Shown piece by piece: positions 1-7,568 of a DNA stretch of 64,000 bases (position 1 is the first letter of the stretch; every line of letters starts with the position of its first letter). The notes beneath the pieces were generated by a model. The model was not told the DNA's origin. It made no database searches and was given only the letters and a program-made list of their open reading frames with translations. The position numbers were made by a program, and so were the translations under genes. Source of the stretch: JAXLYE01 sp046351595 (GTDB taxonomy: Bacteria > Myxococcota_A > Polyangia > Palsa-1104 > JAEUJZ01). The stretch is from the NCBI GenBank assembly GCA_046351595.1, contig JAXLYE010000004.1, positions 124,001 to 188,000 of the forward strand. The letters are read 5' to 3'.

Positions 1-1226
1 AAGTCGAGCTGGTACACGGTGAGCGGGCGCCCCGAGATCAGGAAGACCTCGGACGGAGCGCCGCTCGCATCACGCAGGAAGTAGCGCGCGCCGAGCCCCT
101 CGTCGACGAGGTCCTTGATCGGCGTGTCGTCCTTCGCGAACAGCGAGTTGTAGTAGCCGTTCACGCGGTATCCCAGAGCGCGCGCGGAGCGGGTCCAGGC
201 CGCAAGCTCCGCCTCGACCCCCACGTGCGAGCCGCCGGGCAAAAAGTGCACCGCGTCGTCCACCGCGGTGATGGCCAGGTCCTCCTTGCGCATCGCCTCG
301 ATCTCGCGGACGCCGTTCACCAGGGAGCCGCGGCCGATGCGGCGGCGCGGTCCGAAGCTCCAGGCCGGAGGCAGCATCGGGCGCCCGGTCACCGACGTGA
401 ACTGATCGACGAGCTGCTGCGGGAAGGGGCGCGGATCGTCGCGCGTTGGGACATAGACCTCGAAGGCGAGGCGCGGTCCGATGTGCCAGGCGCGGAAGGC
501 CGCGGGGTCCGCGGTCGCCAGGTTGAACTCACTGCGCCAGGTCGTGTCGAGCCAGAACCCGTAGCCCGCGGTCGAGAGGAAGAAGGGAACGGGGAAGTAG
601 GTCATGGCCTCGCCGTTGGGGATCTGCTCGCGGCTCGGGTTCGACTCGGACGAGCCGACCCCGCCCTCCTCGGCGAAGCTGTAGACGTCGACGCCGCGCT
701 GGTTGGTGCGGTTGAAGCGCTCGCCGAAGCCGAGGAAGGCCTCGCTCTCGGGGCTCGCGAAGGCGGCGTGCCAGGCGCGCGGCGCGGGCTCGCCGGCGGA
801 GTCCTGCTCGATGCGCTCGGCCTCGACCCGCAGCGCCGAGCCGCGCAGCTCGTGCACCACGCGGACCGGCGGCCCCGCGCCCTCCAGCGTGACCGCCAGC
901 CGGGTGTCGGACTGCTCGACGGACGTGATCCGGCCGGCGCGGTGCCACGGGGCCAGCGCGGGCCGGAACTCGAAGTAGCCGGGCAGCACCTGCCGCCGCC
1001 ACTCGATCTCGCCGTCGGCAAACGCGAGCGGCGAGAAGTCGTCGCCGCCGCCGTCGCGGCTGGTGAGCACGACGCGGCCGCTGCCGTCGCGCACCGTGAG
1101 CCCGTAGGGATCGCTGCGGACCTCGACGCGCAGATCGCGGCCGGAGAGCACATAGGTGGCCTGGCGCGCGTCACAGCCCGACAGCAGCAGCAGACCGATC
1201 CCGATTGCGAGAGCGCTTCGACTCAT
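1..1226 (-). CDS. Glycoside hydrolase family 31 lipoprotein, 5' part (runs off left edge)
   Basis: The frame opens with an ATG at 1226 and stays open for 408 codons to the window edge, so the C-terminal part is not visible. Residues 1-18 form a short lipoprotein signal (LLLLSGC). Further on, the segment GFGERFNRTNQRG is characteristic of the N-terminal beta-sandwich of GH31 alpha-glucosidases and related alpha-glycosidases, and TGRPMLPPAWSFGPRRR matches the entry into the catalytic TIM barrel. The catalytic Asp nucleophile and acid/base lie beyond the edge. The predicted role is an exported or membrane-tethered alpha-glycosidase; substrate cannot be told from this part. Shadow frames on both strands are shorter and lack family motifs. 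Confidence 0.85.
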   Translation of the reverse strand, partial: MSRSALAIGIGLLLLSGCDARQATYVLSGRDLRVEVRSDPYGLTVRDGSGRVVLTSRDGGGDDFSPLAFADGEIEWRRQVLPGYFEFRPALAPWHRAGRITSVEQSDTRLAVTLEGAGPPVRVVHELRGSALRVEAERIEQDSAGEPAPRAWHAAFASPESEAFLGFGERFNRTNQRGVDVYSFAEEGGVGSSESNPSREQIPNGEAMTYFPVPFFLSTAGYGFWLDTTWRSEFNLATADPAAFRAWHIGPRLAFEVYVPTRDDPRPFPQQLVDQFTSVTGRPMLPPAWSFGPRRRIGRGSLVNGVREIEAMRKEDLAITAVDDAVHFLPGGSHVGVEAELAAWTRSARALGYRVNGYYNSLFAKDDTPIKDLVDEGLGARYFLRDASGAPSEVFLISGRPLTVYQLD

Positions 1227-1438
1227 GGCCGCGCACTTTATCCCAGAGCGCGGCGCGGCGGGTCGGGTCGGCTCGGGCGCGCGGCAGCGCGGGGTCCGCG
1301 GCTCCGCGTGGGATCGAAGAGGGTGTCAATCCCGCGGCGGCCGGTGTAATCCCGGAGGCGATCCTGCGTCAGCACATCACGACGGACTTCTGCGCAGGGC
1401 CTGCATTTTTGCAGGCCGGCTGCCTTGAGGGATGACCC

Positions 1439-2155
1439 ATGGATGGACGACTCGCCCACGATCTCGAGCACTTCACCGAGCTGCTCCGACAGACGTCTGA
1501 CTACGCCGCCGCGACGGTCGCCAGCCTGGCTGAGCGCCCGGCCGCGGTGGCCCCGGCGGCGGTCGAGCGCCGCCCGCTGAGCGAAGCGGGACAGGGCTTC
1601 GCGGCGGCGCTCGCGGACTTCCAGGCGCGCTGGGCCCCGGGCTTCTCGGGGTCCGCCGGGCCCCGCTACCTGGGCTTCGTCACCGGCGGGGCGACCCCGG
1701 CCGCGCTCGCGGGCGACTGGCTGACCGGCACCTTCGATCAGAACCCCACCAGCGGCCTCGATTCAAGCGCCCCGGATCTGGAGCGCGAGACCATCGGCTG
1801 GCTGCGCGAGCTGTTCGGCCTGAGCGCCGCGCACAAGGGCGCGCTCGTCTCGGGCGCCACCCTCTCGAACACCGTCGGTCTGGCGCTCGGCCGCGAGTGG
1901 GCCGGCGAGCAGCGCGGGATCCGCGTCTCCGAGCAGGGCCTCGCGGCGCTGGGGCCGCTGACCGTGCTCTCGGGCGCCGCTCACTCGAGCGTCTATAAGG
2001 GCCTGTCGATGCTCGGCCTGGGCCGCGGCGCGCTGCGCAAGGTCGCCCTGCTGCCCGAGCGCGAGGCGGTCGACGTGGCCGCCCTGGAGCGCGCGCTCGC
2101 GGCCTGCCGCGGCGAGCCGGTGATCGTCGTGGCCAGTAGTCGAAGCGGCTGGTGA
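1439..2155 (+). pseudogene. Truncated PLP-dependent group II decarboxylase
   Basis: The N-terminal half of an aromatic-L-amino-acid/glutamate-type decarboxylase is clear: PRYLGFVTGGATPAA, the DQNPTSGLDSSAP segment and HSSVYKGLSMLGLG are family blocks. The family is normally about 470 residues; here the frame ends after 238. Homology stops at GEPVIVVAS (about 2135), followed by five unrelated residues and a stop. The segment that should carry the DxA motif and the PLP-binding Lys is missing, so the product cannot be active. The start is the ATG at 1439, behind a GAGGGA ribosome site. The break point coincides with the end of the opposing small gene, which indicates a deletion or other rearrangement that joined two genes tail to tail. 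Confidence 0.8.
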
Positions 2156-2525
2156 TGTACGCGCCGAGGTGCCACTTCTCGGCGTAGCACTGCGTCGTGC
2201 CGATGTAGAGCTTGAAGTACTGGCCGATCGGCTGGCTGAGTCCGTACAGCTTGCCCACGCCGCCCTGCAGCACCAGCGCGCCGTTGCGCCGGATGTCCCA
2301 GAGCCCTTCGATCGTATCGTCGGTGCAGTGCCCGATGCCGACCAGCGTGAACTCGTAGACGGCGCCGCCCGTCACCTGCACGAGCGCGTGCTGGAACCCG
2401 TAGCGCGTATTGTCCTTCCAGCTGATGATCACGTGCCCGCTCTGGAAGGTGTTGTAGCCGACGTGGGTATCGCCGTCGGTGAGCGCCAGCGGCTTGCCGC
2501 TGCAGATGTTGTGGCTGTCGGCCAT
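2136..2525 (-). pseudogene. Unknown about 130-residue protein, 3' end lost at the junction
   Basis: The gene starts at the ATG at 2525 with an excellent AAAGGAG site. It encodes MADSHNICSGKPLALTDGDT and then a beta-rich stretch of about 130 residues with three cysteines and many aromatic residues, ending in AYITSRFDYW. I do not recognise the family. It has no signal peptide and no membrane segment. At about 2136 the frame enters the antisense of the truncated decarboxylase and runs to a stop at 1680, giving a 151-residue Arg/Ala/Pro-rich tail that is clearly not native. The native C-terminus was probably close to the break, so only a few residues may be lost and the protein could still fold. 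Confidence 0.5.
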
Positions 2526-2759
2526 GGTGGACTCCTTTTTTCTGTAGATCCGGATTGCGCGCAGGAGTATTGCAACGCACATACCAGCGCCAGACGCGGG
2601 CGGAGTCGCCGGCCTTTCGCCGTCCGCCCGTCGGAGTACCTCATCTGCGCGAGGGAGCCGTCTGTTACGGAATCAGAACCGCGGGCCACCGCCGCGTAAC
2701 GGCACGAGAGCCGGTGCGGCGGAGCTCTGGCGGATCCGCGCGCGCGTGGAGCCGGGGCG

Positions 2760-3164
2760 CTACCCCACGGTCTCGATCTGGATCTCGGTGGCGGTCATCA
2801 GCTTGTGGACCGGGCAGGCGCTGACGGCGCGCGCGAGGGCGGCACGCTGTTCGTCGCTGAGCGGTCCGTGGAAGGACAGGCGCAGGCGCAGCTTGTAGAC
2901 GCCGCGGCGCTCCTCGCTGTCGTCGCGCTCGACGTGGGTCTCGACGCGCTCGAGCGGGATGTGCTTCTGCTTGGCGTACCACACCGCGGTCAGCGCCTTG
3001 CACGAGGCCAGCGCCGCGTCGAAGTAGTCGTGCGGCGACGGCGCCGAGTCGCTGCTGCCGGAGCTCGCCCCGACGTCGGCGCGCAGCGTGTGGGTCCGCA
3101 CCTGCAGCCGCTGCGCGAACTCGCCGGGCTGCTCGGATTCACAGTCGATGGTCTGGGTCGGCAC
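2760..3164 (-). CDS. OsmC/Ohr-family peroxide-reducing protein
   Basis: The product of 134 residues belongs to the OsmC family, cytoplasmic thiol peroxidases that reduce organic hydroperoxides. The two family cysteines are visible: Cys55 in ALASCKALT and Cys117 in VSACPVHKL. Length is typical. I chose the GTG at 3164, which has a GGGAGGA site eight bases upstream and begins two bases after the stop of the pirin gene, so the two are co-transcribed and probably translationally coupled. The longer open frame upstream is the antisense-like continuation through the pirin gene and has no homology. The pairing with pirin suggests a redox-stress unit; that is inference. Confidence 0.88.
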   Translation of the reverse strand: MPTQTIDCESEQPGEFAQRLQVRTHTLRADVGASSGSSDSAPSPHDYFDAALASCKALTAVWYAKQKHIPLERVETHVERDDSEERRGVYKLRLRLSFHGPLSDEQRAALARAVSACPVHKLMTATEIQIETVG

Positions 3165-3166
3165 GA

Positions 3167-4189
3167 TCAGATCCTCCCGAATCGGTAGGGGGTCTTGGGG
3201 AGCGGCGGCAGCGGCACGAACTCCTCTTCGTCGCCGGGGACGAGCGGGAAGCGGCGCTCCTGCCAGGCGGCGCGCGCCGCGGCGATGCGCGCGGGGGAAG
3301 AGGACACGAAGTTCCAGTCGATGTAGCGCGGCCCGTCGAGCGGCGGCCCGCCGACCAGCAGCACGCGGCTGGCCGTGCGCGCCAGGAGGCACAGGGGCTG
3401 CGTCGGCACCAGCACCGCCAGGTGATCCGGGGTCAGCACGTGCTCGCCCGCGATGACCTCGCCGGACAGTACGAACACCGCGCGCTCGTGCGGGCCCTCG
3501 CCCGCCGGCACCGCATCGAGCACGAGCGAAGCGCCGGCCCCGAGCTCCAGATCGCACAGCAGCGGCGCGCTCGGGTGGCGCACCGGCGAGCTGGCATCGA
3601 GGAAGCGGCCGAGCAGGACCTGGCCGCGTACGCCCGGCGCCGGCAGGACGCTCGGCAGCTCGGCCGCGGGCGCGTGCTGAAACGATGGCGCATCCTCCTC
3701 GTTCGCAGTGGGCAGCGCCAGCCACAGCTGCACGCCGTCCAGGCGGCCGCCGGTCCGGCGCCACTCCGCGTCCGCTCGCTCGGAGTGCACGACGCCGCGG
3801 CCGGCCGTCATCAAGTTCAGGTCGCGTCCGCAGTTGCGCTGCACGGTCCCCAGGCTGTCGCGGTGGATGTTCTCGCCCTGCACGAGGTACGTGACCGTGC
3901 TCAGGCCGATGTGCGGGTGCGGCGGCACGTCGAAGCCGACCCCGGGCGGCACATCGACCGGCCCCATGCGATCGAGGAATACGAACGGCCCGATGCTGCG
4001 CCGCTTGGGCGAGGGCACCAGCCGCGCCACCGTCATGCTGCCGACCGGCCGCGGCCGGCCCTCGATGATCAGCGAGATCGAAGCGCCGGTGCAGTCCCGG
4101 CAGCGCGGATCAACGGCGGCCCCGGCATCGGAGGCGCCCGCGGTGACGGCATCGGGCGCGGCGGCGGGGTCGGCGGGAGGTGTGGACAT
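3167..4189 (-). CDS. Pirin-family bicupin protein
   Basis: A 340-residue protein with the pirin cupin signature: PPHPHIGLSTVTYL supplies metal-binding His residues, followed by GRGVVHSER and the second cupin half. Pirins are iron-binding cupin proteins; some have quercetinase activity and others act as redox sensors. It is longer than the usual 230-300 residues because of an Ala/Pro-rich, low-complexity N-terminus of about 45 residues containing a CRDC pair. The ATG at 4189 has AGGAGCC seven bases upstream. The downstream osmC-like gene begins right after its stop. Substrate is not predictable. Confidence 0.87.
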   Translation of the reverse strand: MSTPPADPAAAPDAVTAGASDAGAAVDPRCRDCTGASISLIIEGRPRPVGSMTVARLVPSPKRRSIGPFVFLDRMGPVDVPPGVGFDVPPHPHIGLSTVTYLVQGENIHRDSLGTVQRNCGRDLNLMTAGRGVVHSERADAEWRRTGGRLDGVQLWLALPTANEEDAPSFQHAPAAELPSVLPAPGVRGQVLLGRFLDASSPVRHPSAPLLCDLELGAGASLVLDAVPAGEGPHERAVFVLSGEVIAGEHVLTPDHLAVLVPTQPLCLLARTASRVLLVGGPPLDGPRYIDWNFVSSSPARIAAARAAWQERRFPLVPGDEEEFVPLPPLPKTPYRFGRI

Positions 4190-4343
4190 GGGCGGTGGCT
4201 CCTGGGCGCTGCGGCTCGCGAGAGGCAGCGCTGCGGCCATCTCACCACGAAACCGCCGCCCGGTGTGAGCGGTCCGCGTGGTCCGCTGCGAGCCGCTGTC
4301 GAACGCTCGCGCCGCGCCCCCGTCGCGCGCCGCGGCGCCGCGC

Positions 4344-5033
4344 TCAGGCCCCGCCCGCCCTGCCCTCCTTCGGCAGCAGCGCGCTGAGATCCGCGTTCTC
4401 CAGGACACGCTTGGGCGCTCCGTGCTTCGCGACGTGGATCATCGCGCGCCCCAGCCGCTCGGTCGTCGTGACGCTGCGCGGGAACAGCGCCCGCAAGAGC
4501 GGGTACAAGAGCCCGACGACCTTGTACAGCGAGCGGTACACCCGGTCCGACGGCACGATGCCGTGCATCGGGTGCACATACGCGGGCCGGATCGCGTACG
4601 ACGCCTTGAACGGCATCTTGAGGATCGCGTTCTCGGTCTTGCCCTTGATGCGCGCCCACATCGTGCGGCCGCGCTCCGTGCTGTCGGTGCCGGCGCCCGA
4701 GACGAACAGGAACGTCAGCTGCGGGCTCTGCGCGAGCAGCGCCTGCGCCGCCGCAACCGCCACCTCGTACGTCAGCCGGTGATACTCCGCCTCGCTCATC
4801 CCCACTGAGGACGCGCCCAGGCAGAAGAAGCAGGCGTCATAGCCCGCGAGCTGCCCCGCGAGCGCAGAGAAGTCGAGGAAGTCCTTGTGCACGATCTCGC
4901 GCAGCTTCGCATCCTGCTTCCCGCTCGGGCGCCGCGAGATCGACAGGACCTCCGTGATCTCCGGATCGAGCAGGCACTCGCGCAAGACGGCCTGGCCGAT
5001 CATTCCCGTTGCCCCAAACAGCACGACCCGCAT
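4344..5033 (-). CDS. Atypical SDR / NAD(P)-binding oxidoreductase
   Basis: The 229-residue protein starts with a Rossmann nucleotide-binding loop, GATGMIGQ at residues 7-14, followed by the SISRRPSGKQ segment that usually contacts the cofactor. The later VSGAGTD and MWARIKGKTE segments resemble atypical (SDR_a5/HTATIP2-like) short-chain dehydrogenases, which often lack the classical YxxxK pair. The ATG at 5033 has a GGGGG-type site. It lies 210 bases downstream of the TetR gene on the same strand, so it is a plausible target of that regulator. Its substrate is unknown. Confidence 0.82.
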   Translation of the reverse strand: MRVVLFGATGMIGQAVLRECLLDPEITEVLSISRRPSGKQDAKLREIVHKDFLDFSALAGQLAGYDACFFCLGASSVGMSEAEYHRLTYEVAVAAAQALLAQSPQLTFLFVSGAGTDSTERGRTMWARIKGKTENAILKMPFKASYAIRPAYVHPMHGIVPSDRVYRSLYKVVGLLYPLLRALFPRSVTTTERLGRAMIHVAKHGAPKRVLENADLSALLPKEGRAGGA

Positions 5034-5243
5034 CAAAGCCCCCTTTCCTTCTCTGGCCGCTCTCTTACAGGGGGCACTTTCCCGTGCCCCCTCCACCGGC
5101 CAAGCCGGCGGAGCCTCATCGTCATACTTCTGGCGCCGCGCGCTTCCCGCGCGGGGTTTCTCACCGAACAAAGTCCGGTGCCCTATGTATCTGGCTCCTC
5201 TCTGGCTTCCCGCTGGCTGCTCTGTTTTCTCCCGGGCCAGCTC

Positions 5244-5858
5244 TCAGTCCGTCTCGCCCGCGCTGCGCAGCGGCATGCACAGCGCGCGGACCGCGTGCGA
5301 CAGGCGCTCGACGAACTCGGGCCGCGAGGTGCAGGCGTACTTGAGCCCGCGCGCGGTCGCGCTCAGCGTATCGGTGAGCTGCCGGGCCGTGAGCCCCGCC
5401 GGCTTGTACGCAGCGACCAGGCCGGCCGTGCGCATCGCCTTGACCACCGCCTCGGTGAACCGCGCCTCGTGCTGCGCAACGAGCGGGCCGACCAGGGTGT
5501 CGCTGGCCTCGCCCAGATCCGCGGCGCCGGTGCCCATGGTGCCGACGAAGCGCCCGACCCAGGCGTCGAACGCGCCGACCAGCCGCTTCTCGATCGAGAG
5601 CGCCGGATCCGCGAGGTTGCCCGCCGCGGTCTCGAGCGAGGTCTCAAGGACGTGCTGGACCGCGGCGCGGAACAGCTCTTCTTTGGTCGCGAAGTGCAGG
5701 TACAGGCCCTGCCGCGACACGTCCGCGGCGCGCGCGACCTCGTCCATCGAGGCCTTGCGGAAGCCGAAGCGCAGGAACACGCCGATGGCGGCGTCGAGCA
5801 GCTTGCGCCGGCGGGCCTCGTCGGCCGGTCTGGGAGGGGCGTCGTCAGCGGTTGTCAT
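5244..5858 (-). CDS. TetR/AcrR-family transcriptional regulator
   Basis: The 204-residue protein has a canonical TetR helix-turn-helix at the N-terminus: LLDAAIGVFLRFGFRKASMDEVARAADVSRQGLYLHFATKEELF is split across residues 20-64, with YLHFATKEELF as the family hallmark. The C-terminal ligand domain is not specific enough to name an inducer. The gene is divergent from the tannase-like gene at 6011, and the space between holds a 13-bp palindrome, so autoregulation and control of the neighbour are both possible. The start at 5858 has only a weak ribosome site. Confidence 0.88.
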   Translation of the reverse strand: MTTADDAPPRPADEARRRKLLDAAIGVFLRFGFRKASMDEVARAADVSRQGLYLHFATKEELFRAAVQHVLETSLETAAGNLADPALSIEKRLVGAFDAWVGRFVGTMGTGAADLGEASDTLVGPLVAQHEARFTEAVVKAMRTAGLVAAYKPAGLTARQLTDTLSATARGLKYACTSRPEFVERLSHAVRALCMPLRSAGETD

Positions 5859-5885
5859 CTTCGACCAGGTTTACAACTTATGTCG

Positions 5886-5898
5886 CTCTTGTCAAGAG
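5886..5898. promoter_or_regulatory. Candidate TetR operator palindrome
   Basis: CTCTTGTCAAGAG is a perfect inverted repeat around one central base. It sits 27 bases upstream of the TetR start and ahead of the divergent lipoprotein gene, the usual place for an autoregulatory operator. No experimental consensus supports this exact site. Confidence 0.35.
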
Positions 5899-6010
5899 TG
5901 TCGGGTGGCGCGCGGCCGAGCTCCGTGCCGGTCCCGAAGCGAGCAGCGCCCGCGAAGCGCTGGACAGAGGTGGGGTTTATGACAGCATCGAAACCAGACA
6001 GGAGGAGCCC

Positions 6011-7537
6011 ATGAGGATGATCTCGCGCGCCGCGCTCGTCGGTACCGTGATGGCCGGGCTGGCCGGGCTGGCCGGCTGCAAGGAAGCGCCGCCCGCCCAG
6101 AAGACCCCCGCCGAGGCCTGCGCCGCGCTCGCGGGTCGCACGTTCGGGGACGCGACGGTCAGCTCGGCCTCGGTGGTGGCCGCGACCGCGGCGGTCCCCG
6201 AGCACTGCAAGCTGGCGGGCTCGCTGCGCACGACGCTGCGGTTCGAGGCGCTGCTGCCGACGGTGTGGAACCACAAGCTCCTGTACCTGGGCGGCGGCGG
6301 CTGGGACGGCTCGGTCCCCAACCTGTACCAGAGCTACTCGCCCAGCGGGAACACGGGCGGCTACGTGCTCGTCGGCTCCAACGGCGGGCACGATGATCCG
6401 ACGGGCGCGGTGTTCCTGAACAACCCGCAGGTGCAGAAGGACTTCGGCTACCTGGGGATCCACTCGGTGCTCGAGGTGATCAAGCAGATCGTCAAGGAGC
6501 GCTACGGTGAGGCGCCGCAGCGCCACTACTTCGAGGGCTGCTCGAACGGCGGGCGCGAGGCGCTGATCCAGGCCTCGCGCTACCCGCAGGACTTCGACGG
6601 CATCGTGTCGCGCGCGCCGGCCTACAGCTTCACCGAGCTGACCATGGCGTTCCTCAACAACATGAAGCGCATGCAGGGCACACCGGGCGGCGCCCTCTCG
6701 GCGGCCAAGGCGGCCACGATCGCCAAGGCGGCCCTGCAGAAGTGCGACGCGCTCGATGGGCTGAGCGACCTCCTGATCAGCAACGTCGAGGGCTGCACGT
6801 TCGATCCGGGCACGCTGCTGTGCACCGCGGGCGACAGCGACAGCTGCCTCACGCCCGAGCAGGTCACCACCGCGCGGACGATCTACTCCGAGTACAAGCT
6901 GGCCAGCGGCACCTCGGTGTACCCGGGCTGGGGCCCCGGCGGCGAGGAGCAGGGCTGGCCGGACTGGCTCATCGGGCGGCCGCCGACGCCGGCGCTGCAG
7001 CTGTTCTTCGCGGACTCGATGATCCGCTACTGGCTGGTGAAGAACCCGGCGTATAACTCGCTGACGTTCGATCCGCAGACCAGCACCAGCCAGGCGCAGC
7101 TCGCCGAGGCAGCGCAGATCCTCGATGCGTCGCCGGATCTGAGCGCCTTCTTCGCGCGCAGCGGGAAGCTGATCTTGATCCACGGAGACGCCGACTGGGC
7201 GATCAGCTACAGGGGCTCGGTCAAGTACTTCAACAACGTCGCCACAGCGGTCGGCGGCGCGGCCAAGCGCGACGAGTCCATGGAGTTCTTCCTCGAGCCC
7301 GGGGTGCAGCACTGCTTCGGCGGCGCCGGCCCGGACAGCATCGACCTGCTCGACGCCGTCGTCGGCTGGGTCGAGCAGGGGCGGCGGCCGTCGAGCGCGG
7401 GACTCTTGCTCAGCAAGCAGGACGCGACGGGCAAGGTGGTGTTTACGCGCCCGCTGTGCCGCTACCCGCAGTACCCGCGCTACAAGGGAACGGGCGACAT
7501 CCTGGCCGCTGCCAGCTACACCTGCACCAGCCCGTAG
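6011..7537 (+). CDS. Tannase/feruloyl-esterase family lipoprotein
   Basis: The 508-residue protein begins with a lipoprotein signal ending LAGLAGC (Cys23). It shows the CS-D-HC arrangement of the tannase family (PF07519): Cys177-Ser178 in EGCSNGGREAL, an Asp in HGDADW (393 or 395), and His434-Cys435 in QHCFGG, where the two cysteines normally form a disulfide next to the catalytic Ser and His. Family members hydrolyse ester bonds in gallotannins or feruloylated plant material. It is probably tethered in the cell envelope. The ATG at 6011 follows a GGAGGA site; the longer open frame upstream overlaps the TetR promoter and is rejected. Confidence 0.9.
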   Translation: MRMISRAALVGTVMAGLAGLAGCKEAPPAQKTPAEACAALAGRTFGDATVSSASVVAATAAVPEHCKLAGSLRTTLRFEALLPTVWNHKLLYLGGGGWDGSVPNLYQSYSPSGNTGGYVLVGSNGGHDDPTGAVFLNNPQVQKDFGYLGIHSVLEVIKQIVKERYGEAPQRHYFEGCSNGGREALIQASRYPQDFDGIVSRAPAYSFTELTMAFLNNMKRMQGTPGGALSAAKAATIAKAALQKCDALDGLSDLLISNVEGCTFDPGTLLCTAGDSDSCLTPEQVTTARTIYSEYKLASGTSVYPGWGPGGEEQGWPDWLIGRPPTPALQLFFADSMIRYWLVKNPAYNSLTFDPQTSTSQAQLAEAAQILDASPDLSAFFARSGKLILIHGDADWAISYRGSVKYFNNVATAVGGAAKRDESMEFFLEPGVQHCFGGAGPDSIDLLDAVVGWVEQGRRPSSAGLLLSKQDATGKVVFTRPLCRYPQYPRYKGTGDILAAASYTCTSP

Positions 7538-7568
7538 CGGCGCCCGTCCTTTACGTCCTTTACGTCGT

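Noticed and set aside
7538..7568. TTTACGTCCTTTACGTCGTT between convergent genes as a terminator
   Set aside because: There is a short direct repeat but no hairpin with a T-run.
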